Shown here: positions 42,538 to 50,449 of the stretch, piece by piece | Layout: each line of letters opens with the position of its first letter | How positions within the stretch are numbered: the first letter of the stretch is position 1 | Origin: Actinomycetota bacterium | GTDB lineage: Bacteria; Actinomycetota; Actinomycetes; S36-B12; UBA10799 | Direction of reading: 5' to 3' | Assembly: GCA_020636995.1 (NCBI GenBank) | Contig: JACJWU010000003.1 | Coordinates: 347,975-411,974, forward strand | DNA: 64,000 bases | Translations under genes and position numbers: made by a program | Notes under the pieces: model-generated | The model's database searches: none | Seen by the model: the letters and a program-made list of their open reading frames with translations, nothing else | What the model was told of the DNA's origin: nothing

Positions 42538-43241
42538 TGCAGCAGGCGCATGTCGGTCGCGACGCCTGGCGAACCAGCGCGCAGAACGGCGGTCAGATGC
42601 TCGCCCGCCGCGGCCAACGCATCGTCGGACATGGCAGACAGGGCATCGAGGATGAACAGCGCATTGCGGGTGTCCGGACCCAGTTGAGTGCGCGTGCACT
42701 GCCGCCAGTTCCAGATCCGGCAGGTCACGCCGGCGTCGTCGCGCCAGACCACCTCACCCGGCTTGGGATGCTCGATGACCGTCTCACCACCGGCGACGGT
42801 GTCGAACGGTTCGTCCCCGGTTGCGCGGATCAGGTTGGGTGGGCCCGTGTAGGCGTCCAGGTTCTCGCCACCGATCGGCACCTGGTGCAGCACGGAGATC
42901 GCGTTGTACGCGTCGGTCAGCGAGTTGATCCGCGGCAGACCTTCCGGTGCGCGCCGGGTGAGGGCCTCGAGACTGTTGCGGGTGCGTTGCGGCTTGGCGC
43001 CGAACCCGCGGAAGGCCTCGCGCCACGCCGCGATGTGCGGCAACTCCTCCACCGGTGCGTCAGCCACCAGCGCTTGGGCGTGCTCCTGCGCCTGCGCCAC
43101 CAGACCGTCGACGCCGAAGCCGCCGTGCACGTTCTCCGCCACGATCAGCAGTACCCGGTAGTCGGGCCGCAGGTCGCGGACGGCGGGGTCGATGTGGGCG
43201 GCGTCCAGGGTGGCACGGCCGGACTCACTCAGGGCGTTCAT
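42534..43241 (-). CDS. B3/B4 tRNA-binding-domain protein
   Basis: A 235-residue protein with the B3/B4 fold of phenylalanyl-tRNA synthetase beta. Recognisable are the core block RINSLTDAYNAISVLHQVPI with GGENLDAY, and CRIWNWRQCTRT near the end. Stand-alone members are thought to bind or edit mischarged tRNA or free amino acids. Between a cupin regulator and an exporter, an amino-acid-related role is likely (inference). Confidence 0.8.
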   Translation of the reverse strand: MNALSESGRATLDAAHIDPAVRDLRPDYRVLLIVAENVHGGFGVDGLVAQAQEHAQALVADAPVEELPHIAAWREAFRGFGAKPQRTRNSLEALTRRAPEGLPRINSLTDAYNAISVLHQVPIGGENLDAYTGPPNLIRATGDEPFDTVAGGETVIEHPKPGEVVWRDDAGVTCRIWNWRQCTRTQLGPDTRNALFILDALSAMSDDALAAAGEHLTAVLRAGSPGVATDMRLLQ

Positions 43242-43822
43242 CAGTGGGCTCCAACATGTGGTTCGTAGACAGTCAGACAGAAACGGGCGGGGCTGGGACC
43301 GGGGTTGGCGTACCCGTGGGGGACGTCAGCGGCGAATGCGGCGGCGTCCCCCACGCGCAGGTCCCAGGTGTCCTCCCCGACGCGCAGCCGCACGGTTCCT
43401 TTGAGAACCGTCAGGAGTTCGCGAGTACCTGCACTGTGGGCCTCGCTGCGATGGTCGTCGCCGGGGCCGAGGTGCCAGTCCCACAGCTCAACCACGTCCG
43501 GCGGCTCCGTCCCGGCTGCGAGGTACGCAACTCCACCGGCCTCGCTGCTCCACAGCGCCGCCCGGTCGGCCTTGCGGGTGACGCTCACCGATGACTGCGG
43601 TGCGGGAGCGACCAGGGCCGGGAGTCCCACGCCGAGCGCGTCGCTGAGTCGCAGCAGCGTCGCGATGCTGGGGTTCGTCGCACCCTGTTCGATCGTGACG
43701 AGCATCCGCCGGCTGACCCCGGATCGCTGGGCGAGCTGGTCCAGAGTCCATGACCGGCGCTTGCGCTCAAGGCGCACTCGCTCCCCGATGAGGGTGCCGA
43801 GCGCGGCGGCCTCGTCGTCCAT
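43241..43822 (-). CDS. XRE-family regulator with C-terminal cupin domain
   Basis: A 193-residue regulator. The N-terminal helix-turn-helix occupies about residues 9-68 (WTLDQLAQRSGVSRRMLVTI, NPSIATLLRLSDALG). A cupin_2 sensor domain follows (about 110-185; SAGTRELLTVLKGTVRLRVG). Such proteins repress amino-acid or polyamine genes and respond to a small ligand. ATG 43822 is 6 bases after TAGACT on the minus strand, and that -10 box lies inside a perfect palindrome, so it probably represses its own operon. Confidence 0.88.
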   Translation of the reverse strand: MDDEAAALGTLIGERVRLERKRRSWTLDQLAQRSGVSRRMLVTIEQGATNPSIATLLRLSDALGVGLPALVAPAPQSSVSVTRKADRAALWSSEAGGVAYLAAGTEPPDVVELWDWHLGPGDDHRSEAHSAGTRELLTVLKGTVRLRVGEDTWDLRVGDAAAFAADVPHGYANPGPSPARFCLTVYEPHVGAH

Positions 43823-43825
43823 GAG

Positions 43826-43839
43826 TGCAGTCTACTGCA
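43826..43839. promoter_or_regulatory. Operator TGCAGT-CT-ACTGCA over the XRE-cupin -10 box
   Basis: Perfect 6-bp inverted repeat with a 2-base spacer. On the minus strand it reads TGCAGTAGACTGCA and contains the TAGACT -10 box (43829-43834) of the XRE gene. On the plus strand, TAGAGT (43845-43850) next to it may be the -10 of the divergent monooxygenase gene. Binding would block both. Confidence 0.6.
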
Positions 43840-43863
43840 CTATGTAGAGTATCGTGGTACACC

Positions 43864-44163
43864 ATGTACGAGATCTCATTCATCTTCCGTCCGGGGGAGT
43901 ACGACGACGACTTCCACCGCCTCGACGCCGAGATCGACGAGATCGCGCGGGCCACCCCCGGTTACATCGGTTCACGGACCTGGCAGTCGCCGGATGGCAG
44001 TGTGCTCAACGCCGTCTACAGCTGGGAGCACCTGGACCACCTCAAGGAGTTCTCGCGCTCAGCGGCCCACATGCAGGCCAAGTCGGAGTACCAGCGGTGG
44101 TACGCGGGGTACGAGGTGGTCGTCTCGGAGGTGATCAGCCGGTACGGCGACGGCCGGCTGTGA
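43864..44163 (+). CDS. ABM-like (antibiotic biosynthesis monooxygenase fold) protein
   Basis: A 99-residue dimeric alpha/beta-barrel protein: YEISFIFRPGEYDDDFHRLD, TPGYIGSRTWQSPDGSVLNA, VYSWEHLDHLKEF and HMQAKSEYQRWYAGYEVVVS. The family includes small cofactor-free monooxygenases and haem-degrading enzymes; the substrate is not shown. It is divergent from the XRE-cupin operon and shares its operator region. ATG 43864 is preferred over a frame from 43825 that would cross the operator. Confidence 0.78.
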   Translation: MYEISFIFRPGEYDDDFHRLDAEIDEIARATPGYIGSRTWQSPDGSVLNAVYSWEHLDHLKEFSRSAAHMQAKSEYQRWYAGYEVVVSEVISRYGDGRL

Positions 44164-44177
44164 GCCTGCGTCGTCGG

Positions 44178-44222
44178 GCAGATTGCGTATCCGGCCAGTT
44201 GGTGGTCGTTTCTGCAATCTGC
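44178..44222. repeat. Dispersed 45-nt hairpin repeat, family C, copy 2
   Basis: Perfect 9-bp arms GCAGATTGC (44178-44186) and GCAATCTGC (44214-44222). The sequence between aligns base for base in length with copy 1 (inverted) and copy 3. It lies 14 bases after the ABM gene stop. Confidence 0.82.
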
Positions 44223-44277
44223 GTGCCGGGCGGCCTCCGGGGCGGTGGGCCTCCGGGGTGGTCGCGGTCTCCCGGGG

Positions 44278-44322
44278 GCAGATTGCGTATCCGGCCAGTG
44301 GGTGGTCGTTTCTGCAATCTGT
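44278..44322. repeat. Dispersed 45-nt hairpin repeat, family C, copy 3 (tandem)
   Basis: Starts exactly 100 bases after copy 2, with two mismatches. The interval CGGGCGGCCTCCGGGG following each copy is also duplicated, so a 100-bp unit arose by tandem duplication. No spacers of differing sequence, hence not a CRISPR array. Confidence 0.82.
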
Positions 44323-44400
44323 TTGCTGGGCGGCCTCCGGGGTGGCGCGGTCTCGGATTGGCCACTGGTGTGACCGGGTTTGCCATCGGATCATGGGGTG

Positions 44401-45144
44401 GTGCCCGAAGGTGACGCTGTGCGGCGGTCTGCGCGAGCTCTCGACGCCGCGCTGCGAGGACGGGAGGTGCTGGCCTCCGACATCCGGGTCCCGCGGTTCG
44501 CCACCGTCGACCTTCGTGGCCAAAGGGTTCTTGGCACACACGCCGTGGGCAAACACCTGCTCACCCGCACCGACGCCGGCCTCACGCTGCACAGCCACCG
44601 GCGCATGGAAGGCAGGTGGGTCACGGGTCCGGCAGACCTGCGCACCGGGCCGGCCCATCAGATCCGCGTCATCCTGCGCACCGCCGACTCCGCGGCGATC
44701 GGCGTGCGACTGGCGATGGTCGAGATCGCCCCGACCACCGAGGAACGGCGGTGGGTCGGCCACCTCGGACCGGACATCCTCGCCGACGACTTCGACCCGG
44801 GGCTGCCGCTACCGGAGAACCGCCCACTGGTCGAGATGCTGCTGGACCAGCGGGTGATCGCGGGTCTGGGCACCATGTGGGCCGCGGAGGTGGCCTTCGC
44901 GGCGGGTTGTTCTCCGTATGTGCGCGATGCCCAGGTGGGTGCCGCTCTTGCGCGCATCCGCGAGCAGATGCTGGACAGTGTGCAGGGCGCGCGGCCCCGG
45001 ATGAACGTCTTCGAGCGAACCGGACAACCGTGTCGGGTCTGCGGGGCGCAGATTCGCCGTGGTCGGGTGGGTAGACCCCCACAGGACCGGGTCACCTATT
45101 GGTGTCCGGTATGTCAGGGTGACGATTCTCACGCGGTTCGCTGA
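44401..45144 (+). CDS. nei: Endonuclease VIII-like DNA glycosylase (Nei)
   Basis: A 247-residue Fpg/Nei glycosylase/AP lyase for oxidised bases. The catalytic N-terminus requires Met-Pro-Glu, which fixes the start at GTG 44401 (PEGDAVRRSAR follows). The beta-elimination lysine is in AVGKHLLT. The helix-two-turn-helix has LLDQRVIAGLGTMWA. The C-terminal zinc finger has CRVCG and CPVCQ, with the conserved arginine between. Actinobacterial Nei2 type. Confidence 0.93.
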   Translation: MPEGDAVRRSARALDAALRGREVLASDIRVPRFATVDLRGQRVLGTHAVGKHLLTRTDAGLTLHSHRRMEGRWVTGPADLRTGPAHQIRVILRTADSAAIGVRLAMVEIAPTTEERRWVGHLGPDILADDFDPGLPLPENRPLVEMLLDQRVIAGLGTMWAAEVAFAAGCSPYVRDAQVGAALARIREQMLDSVQGARPRMNVFERTGQPCRVCGAQIRRGRVGRPPQDRVTYWCPVCQGDDSHAVR

Positions 45145-45203
45145 CGGGGCCGATGTCGGGGGGCGATCTACACTGAAGGTGTCCCCTCGCTCTAGGAGTT
45201 GCC

Positions 45204-46565
45204 ATGCTGAACGGCTCGCCCGCAGCGCAACTCACCGACGTCGATCCGCGTCGGCTGGGCACGTGGGACGTCCAGGCCCGCATCGGATCGGGCGGGATGG
45301 GCGTGGTCTACAGGGCAGTGCGTGGCGAGGAGGTCGCCGCGGTCAAGGTCGTGCGTCCCGGTCTCCTGGACGACCCGCAGGTGGCCGCCCGGTTCGAGCG
45401 TGAGGCGCAGGTGCTGCGCTCGGTGCAGGACACACACATCAGCCGTTTCCTCGACGCCGACATCGCCGGCACCCCGGCGTGGCTGGCCACGGAGTACATC
45501 CCTGGTCCCAACCTGCGAGACGCCGTGTCCATCTGGGGCTCGCTCACTCCTGACCGCTGGTGGGAGTTGGCCCGGGGACTCGCCCAGGCGCTGGCGGTAC
45601 TCGAGATCCACGGCATAGCCCACCGCGACATCAAGCCCGCGAACGTCATCATGGCCGATCGGGGTCCAGTCCTCATCGACTTCGGTATCGCCCACCCCGA
45701 GGACGCGACGTCGCTCACGGCCACGGGGATCGTGACCGGCAGCCCCGCCTGGCTCTCACCCGAGCAGGCGAACCTGGACGAACTGTCTGCCGCCAGCGAC
45801 GTGTTCTCGCTGGGCTCCCTGCTGACCTTCGCGGCCACCGGCCGCCCGCCCTTCGGACAGGGGGCGACGGTTGCGGTGCTCATGAACATTCAGCGTGGCG
45901 AGCCGGATCTGTCGGGCATCGATCCGACCCGCACGGCGCTGCTGCGGCGGATGCTGGCCAAGGATCCGGCGAAGCGCCCGACCGCGCGTGAGGTGCTCGA
46001 CATCGCTCGCGCGGTGGGAGTCGCCCAGGACAACGAGGACAACACGGTCGACCTGCGGACGCCTGCCGCGCACAACACCCAGCCGATCCGGGTCGTGCCG
46101 CCAGCGCGTCCTGCGACACCTGTCGCGTGGCGCAAGCCGGCCGCGATAGCGGCGGCGGGGCTGCTCGCGCTCGTGGCGGGGTTCCTCGGGTTCAAGGCGA
46201 TCGACGGTACCACCGCGCCGGCCGGGCCCGAGGCCAGCCAGAGCCAGCCGGCACAGACCCCCGAGGCGCGGGAGGCGCCGGCCTTCCCGGGCTCCGATCA
46301 GTTGCGCTCCGGGGACTGGCTGCTGTCCCAATACGCCATCTCGCAGGACAACGGCAGACTCGTGATCAACGGCACGGTACAGAACTCCGGCTCGAAGGCC
46401 GCGAGCACTGAGTTGACCGTCTACTACTACGTCGACGGCGAGGCGGTCGCCGTCGCCACGGGCAGCACCGGTGAGGTGGCTCCCGGAGGCAGTGCCGACG
46501 TCACGTTGACCAGCGAGGACTCCTGGCAGCCGGGCAATCCCGTGCTGGTGGTGGAGGCCTCCTAG
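45204..46565 (+). CDS. Membrane Ser/Thr protein kinase with extracytoplasmic FxLYD-like domain
   Basis: A 453-residue Hanks-type kinase. The glycine loop IGSGGMGVVYRA leads to lysine K48; catalytic HRDIKPANV is at 140-148 and DFG at 159-161, all intact. One transmembrane helix lies near residues 312-330 (AIAAAGLLALVAGFLGF). The ~80-residue external domain (GRLVINGTVQNSGSKAA and a beta-rich end) resembles FxLYD/DUF3426 modules. No PASTA repeats, so not PknB. AGGAG 5 bases before ATG 45204. Stands alone; targets unknown. Confidence 0.9.
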   Translation: MLNGSPAAQLTDVDPRRLGTWDVQARIGSGGMGVVYRAVRGEEVAAVKVVRPGLLDDPQVAARFEREAQVLRSVQDTHISRFLDADIAGTPAWLATEYIPGPNLRDAVSIWGSLTPDRWWELARGLAQALAVLEIHGIAHRDIKPANVIMADRGPVLIDFGIAHPEDATSLTATGIVTGSPAWLSPEQANLDELSAASDVFSLGSLLTFAATGRPPFGQGATVAVLMNIQRGEPDLSGIDPTRTALLRRMLAKDPAKRPTAREVLDIARAVGVAQDNEDNTVDLRTPAAHNTQPIRVVPPARPATPVAWRKPAAIAAAGLLALVAGFLGFKAIDGTTAPAGPEASQSQPAQTPEAREAPAFPGSDQLRSGDWLLSQYAISQDNGRLVINGTVQNSGSKAASTELTVYYYVDGEAVAVATGSTGEVAPGGSADVTLTSEDSWQPGNPVLVVEAS

Positions 46566-46570
46566 GACCG

Positions 46571-46665
46571 TTACGGGAATCCGGGAGCACTTTGTGAATC
46601 CGGGAGCGTTGTGGCTGCTCCCAAGTGCTCCCGGATCTGCGAACTGCTCACGGATTCTGGGAGCC
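46571..46665. repeat. Dispersed palindromic repeat, family D, copy 2
   Basis: Perfect 13-bp arms TCCGGGAGCACTT (46581-46593) and AAGTGCTCCCGGA (46624-46636). The right part, 46610-46665, reverse-complemented, matches copy 1 at 1641. It again fills a convergent gap, between the kinase and DUF4126 genes, and could end transcription from both sides. Confidence 0.7.
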
Positions 46666-46670
46666 GGCCC

Positions 46671-47234
46671 CTAGGTCGGCACCGGATCGCGCCGACGGCG
46701 GCGCAGCCACCGCACGACCAGCCAGACGAAGACCGCAAGCGCGATCAGGACCAGGAACGGCGCGAGGATCGCGGCGAAGGCAAGCGCCGTGGACACGATG
46801 TCTTCACCGGTGCTGACAACCGGTGCCGCAGCGCCGGCCGTACCCGCATTGAGCACAGGGCGCATCGCCGCCTTCGTCCCGTGCACGGTCCCTGCGGTGA
46901 TCAGGCCCGCGATGAGGGCGACAACCGGCGGGATGTCGGTTCCCAGGCTGGTGCTCGCCGCGAACAGGACCGCACCAGCAGCCGGGCGCACCACCGTCTG
47001 GATGACGTCGTTGATCGTGTCGACCGCAGGGATCTTGTCCGCGAGCACTTCGACCAGAAGGAGCACCACCAGCACACCCAGAACCCAGGGGTTGGCCAGG
47101 TTGTCGAAGGGTGCCCCGAAGTCGACCACGTCGAAGAACTGCAAGAAGCCCACGATCACCAGCGGGATGTAGGCGTTGAGACCCGCGGCGGCGGCAAGGC
47201 CCAGCCCGGTCAGGATGGCGGTCGCAAGATCCAC
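46671..47234 (-). CDS. DUF4126 membrane protein
   Basis: A 187-residue protein with about five hydrophobic helices, beginning with a glycine/alanine-rich AILTGLGLAAAAGLNAYIPL that is typical of DUF4126. It contains VEVLADKIPAVDTINDVIQT and a basic C-terminus (RWLRRRRRDPVPT). Function unknown. GTG 47234 is 6 bases after TACCCT (leaderless). Confidence 0.82.
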   Translation of the reverse strand: MDLATAILTGLGLAAAAGLNAYIPLVIVGFLQFFDVVDFGAPFDNLANPWVLGVLVVLLLVEVLADKIPAVDTINDVIQTVVRPAAGAVLFAASTSLGTDIPPVVALIAGLITAGTVHGTKAAMRPVLNAGTAGAAAPVVSTGEDIVSTALAFAAILAPFLVLIALAVFVWLVVRWLRRRRRDPVPT

Positions 47235-47368
47235 TCGATCAGGGTAAGCCCGCTGCCGGGCTCGTGACCATGTCCATGACAGCCCTGGGCGGTACCCGGC
47301 GGTCAGGTCGGCGACAACGCAGCACGCGCCGCCGGAGGAGCACAGTCACGGTGCCTACCATCTTCGGT

Positions 47369-48574
47369 ATGTACCCGGTGTTCTTGCGGCTGACCGGTAA
47401 GCGCGTGCTCGTCGTGGGCGCCGGTCCCGTGGCTGCCCGACGTGTCCACGGTCTGCTTGCCGAGGGCGCGCAGGTCGTGGTGGTGGCACCGGAGGTGGAT
47501 GAGGACTTCGCGCCTGGCGCCGAGATTCACCGCCGGCAGTTCACAGGCAGCGACCTCGACGGCGTCTGGCTGGTGCAAGCGTGCGGGCCGGCCGAGGTCA
47601 ACGTCCGGGTCGCGACGCTGGCGCGGGACCTGGGCATCTGGTGTGTGGACGCCGCGGATGCGCAGCAGTCGGATGCCTGGACCGGCTCGCTCATCACGGG
47701 CCCCGACGGCGTCGCGATCGCGGTATCCGGCGGTGGTGACCCCGGCCGGGCACGACTCCTGCAGACCGAACTGACGCGGGCGCTGTCCGAGATCGACCTG
47801 CGACCGACGCGTGGCGGTCCGGGCGCGGTGGCACTCGTGGGCGCCGGTCCGGGCGATCCCGATCTGCTGACCGTACGGGCCCGCGACCTGCTCGCGGCCG
47901 CTGACGTCGTGGTGGCCGACCGGCTCGCTCCCCTCGCCGCCCTGGAGTTGACGCACGGGCGGATCCTGCACGTGGGCAAGACCCCCGGGGACCATACGGT
48001 CGAACAGGCCGACATCAACGAGATCCTGGTGGCCGAGGCGCAGGCGGGAAACCGGGTGGTCCGGTTGAAGGGCGGCGATCCGTTCGTTCTCGGCCGTGGC
48101 GGCGAGGAGCTCATGGCCTGCCTGGCGGCGGGCATCGATGTCGAAGTCGTCCCCGGTATCACCAGCGCGGTCGCGGTACCGGCGGCGGCGGGGATCCCGG
48201 TGACGCATCGCGGCATGGCCACGGGCTTCCTCGTGGCCACGGCGCACGGAGAGGATCCGGCTTTGGCCGCACACCTGGCGGCCATACCACCGGAGATCAC
48301 GATCGTGCTGCTGATGGGCGTGCGCTCGCTGCCCATGATGGTGGAAGTGCTGCTCAGCACCCGCGATCCGCAGACGCCCACCGCGATCGTCGAGCGTGGC
48401 TGGACCCCGGAGCAGCGCACGATCAGCGCGACCTTGTCCACCGTGGTCCGGGTGGCGGCAGAGGCCGACGTGCGTGCCCCGTCGATCGTGGTGATCGGTG
48501 CCGTGGCGGCACTGCACGAGCAGTTGGGGGACGTGGCGAGGGTGTCCCCGGCGGCGGGCCTGATCGCGGATTAG
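47369..48574 (+). CDS. cysG: Siroheme synthase (CysG-type fusion)
   Basis: A 401-residue fusion. The N-terminal Met8p-like precorrin-2 dehydrogenase/ferrochelatase (1-145) has the NAD loop VLVVGAGPVAARRV. The C-terminal SAM-dependent uroporphyrinogen-III methyltransferase (about 152-395) has VALVGAGPGDPDLLTVRA, VVRLKGGDPFVLGRGGEE and PGITSAVAVPAAAGIPVTHR. It converts uroporphyrinogen III to siroheme for sulfite/nitrite reductases. ATG 47369 is chosen: it starts the conserved YPVFLRLTGKRV and lies 7 bases after TACCAT (leaderless). The next gene is convergent, overlapping by 4 bases. Confidence 0.93.
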   Translation: MYPVFLRLTGKRVLVVGAGPVAARRVHGLLAEGAQVVVVAPEVDEDFAPGAEIHRRQFTGSDLDGVWLVQACGPAEVNVRVATLARDLGIWCVDAADAQQSDAWTGSLITGPDGVAIAVSGGGDPGRARLLQTELTRALSEIDLRPTRGGPGAVALVGAGPGDPDLLTVRARDLLAAADVVVADRLAPLAALELTHGRILHVGKTPGDHTVEQADINEILVAEAQAGNRVVRLKGGDPFVLGRGGEELMACLAAGIDVEVVPGITSAVAVPAAAGIPVTHRGMATGFLVATAHGEDPALAAHLAAIPPEITIVLLMGVRSLPMMVEVLLSTRDPQTPTAIVERGWTPEQRTISATLSTVVRVAAEADVRAPSIVVIGAVAALHEQLGDVARVSPAAGLIAD

Positions 48575-50085
48575 ATCCGACGGACCGCCACACAGGTCAC
48601 GTCATCCCGGCGCCAGTCCACCGCCCGGGCCCGGGCCGCGGCCAGCAGGTGGGCGATGATCCCGGCGCTGGTCTCCTCCTGGTCGACCGCATCGGCCACC
48701 AGGCCCGTCAGCCCGTCGTCACCGAGTTCGACGCGCTGCGCGTCGTGGGACTCGGTGAGCCCGTCGGTCCACAGCAGCAGCAGCGCGCCGATGTCAAGGT
48801 GCGTGTGCTGGTTGGTCCACGCGCCGCCGAGCACGCTCAGCAGAGGTCCGGTGCGCACAAGCTCGGTGGTTGCGGTGTCGGTGATCAGCCACGCCGGCGG
48901 GTGCCCCGCATTCGCCCAGGTGAGGAAGCCGGTCTGCGGTTCGATCACGACGATCGTGCAGGTCGCGAAGCGGGATGAGGCGCGGAACCCGTCGCAGGCG
49001 TGGCTCAACGCGAGGGCCGGATCGGCGTTCTGGGCCAGGGAGAGTTCGATGACATGTTTGAGCCGCAGTGCCTCCATCCCCGCTGCGGGCCCGTGGCCGC
49101 TCACGTCGGTCACGGTGATCGCCAACTGGCCGTCGTACAGCACCTGGGCACTCCACCAGTCGCCGGCAAGCACGCCCTCCGCCGGTTCCTGCACCCCCGC
49201 GAAGTCGAGTCCGACCACCGGCTCGGAGTGGCTGTCGGCGAGCTCCGCGCGGATCGCGGCCACCACCGGACCCTGCTGCGCCAGACCCTCGTCGGCCTGC
49301 CGTGCTCGATCGACCTCTCTGACCAGCGTGCGCCGCATGGTCTCGGCATCCTGCCCGACATCGCGCAGTTCCGGCGGTCCGGCGGGCACGATCGGCTCCT
49401 CGTGGTGGCCCTCCTGCGCAACGCCCACGAGTTGGTCCTGCAGTTCCCGCAGTGGTCGCAGAACCCCACGCACCAATAGCAGCGAGAAGACCGCCAACAG
49501 GCCGAAGAAGACCAGGATGCTGATGTTCAGGATGCGCGACAGGCGCACGAACTGCTCCTCCTGGACGGCTGCCGACGCCTGTGTGCGGTTGACGATCTGG
49601 TCCTCGAGGGCGTGGGTGTAGGTGCGAACGTCGTTGTAGAGGTTGCGGCTCGTGCCGGTTCGGACCAGTTCGCGGGCTCCGGCCCGATCACCCTTCCGGG
49701 TGGCTTCGATGATCGGGCGCGTGCCCTGCCGCTTCCAGATCCGGTATGCGTCGCGGGTGTCACGCAGCAGCCGGGACAGTTGTGGCTCGCCCTCGAGCAG
49801 AGACCGAAGGCTCGCGAACTCGGCCTCGGCGCGGGCGCTGCCCTCCACGTAGCTGCTCAGGTCGGTGACATCACCGGTGAGCGCGTAGGCCGTGACTCCC
49901 GAGTCCATCTCCGCCAATGCCGTGTTGAGCGAGGAGACGCCCTGTGCGGCGGGTTGCAGGCGCGTGGTGACGTCGGTGGTCGTGGTGGCCACCGTCGTGT
50001 AGCCCGATCGCAGGGCCACAGCGGCCACGAAGACCAGGACCACTGCGACCAGCAGCAAGGCCCAGATCCGCGCGCGCAACGTCAC
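48571..50085 (-). CDS. Membrane sensor PP2C/SpoIIE-type Ser/Thr phosphatase
   Basis: A 504-residue protein: transmembrane helix about 8-26, an external four-helix CHASE3-like domain (about 30-180), a second helix about 187-207, a HAMP region, then a PP2C_2/SpoIIE phosphatase (about 285-500). Metal-binding aspartates are in AGDWWSAQVL, TVTDVSGHGPAAGMEA and LLLWTDGLTES. Such proteins activate anti-anti-sigma factors by dephosphorylation. GTG 50085 is 7 bases after TAGCGT on the minus strand (leaderless). No cognate partner is adjacent; the STAS gene lies 6.5 kb away. Confidence 0.88.
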   Translation of the reverse strand: MTLRARIWALLLVAVVLVFVAAVALRSGYTTVATTTTDVTTRLQPAAQGVSSLNTALAEMDSGVTAYALTGDVTDLSSYVEGSARAEAEFASLRSLLEGEPQLSRLLRDTRDAYRIWKRQGTRPIIEATRKGDRAGARELVRTGTSRNLYNDVRTYTHALEDQIVNRTQASAAVQEEQFVRLSRILNISILVFFGLLAVFSLLLVRGVLRPLRELQDQLVGVAQEGHHEEPIVPAGPPELRDVGQDAETMRRTLVREVDRARQADEGLAQQGPVVAAIRAELADSHSEPVVGLDFAGVQEPAEGVLAGDWWSAQVLYDGQLAITVTDVSGHGPAAGMEALRLKHVIELSLAQNADPALALSHACDGFRASSRFATCTIVVIEPQTGFLTWANAGHPPAWLITDTATTELVRTGPLLSVLGGAWTNQHTHLDIGALLLLWTDGLTESHDAQRVELGDDGLTGLVADAVDQEETSAGIIAHLLAAARARAVDWRRDDVTCVAVRRI

Positions 50086-50131
50086 GAAGGAGACGCTACC
50101 CGTTGGACGCCTCGAAGATCGCTGTGCGCGA

Positions 50132-50148
50132 CGGCGTACGGAACTGGT
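50132..50148. repeat. Remnant of repeat family B
   Basis: CGGCGTACGGAACTGGT here is identical to 23868-23884 in copy B2, and a partly complementary CCCGCCGAC follows. The rest of the element is not recognisable. It is part of the 364-base gap before cydA. Confidence 0.4.
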
Positions 50149-50276
50149 CGGGGCGACGGCCCGATCCCGCCGACTTCACGCAGAGACACTCACTGTCCGG
50201 CAGGGACTGCGACCGGGTCCGCCCCCTGGTCCGGCACCACGGCCGCAGGTGTGCTGAAACCGGCGCCACCACGCAC

Positions 50277-50292
50277 TGTGACGTAGGTCATA
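50277..50292 (+). promoter_or_regulatory. Candidate CRP-type site upstream of cydAB
   Basis: TGTGA-CGTAGG-TCATA matches the CRP/GlxR consensus TGTGA-N6-TCACA at nine of ten fixed positions. It lies about 160 bases before cydA. In mycobacteria CRP-type regulators act on cydAB, so the site is plausible. The remaining gap (50293-50449) is A+T-richer and must hold the promoter, but no clear -35/-10 pair was found. Confidence 0.4.
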
Positions 50293-50449
50293 ACGCGCGC
50301 AGCTTGCGCGAAATAGGGCGAAACGCCCGAATCCGTGGTCAGAATGCCCGATTGGACACGGAATCCGTCGAATATGCACCCGGTGGCGGCTCATAAGGTA
50401 AGGCTTGCATTGGTGGAATTAACAAACTCTTTACGCCAGACTGCGGAGT

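Noticed and set aside
44178..44340. CRISPR array
   Set aside because: Only two repeat units of 100 bp with nearly identical interior; no variable spacers and no cas genes.
46566..46670. Ordinary intrinsic terminator after the kinase gene
   Set aside because: A 13-bp stem exists but there is no U-run and the sequence recurs at 1641, so it is recorded as repeat D instead.
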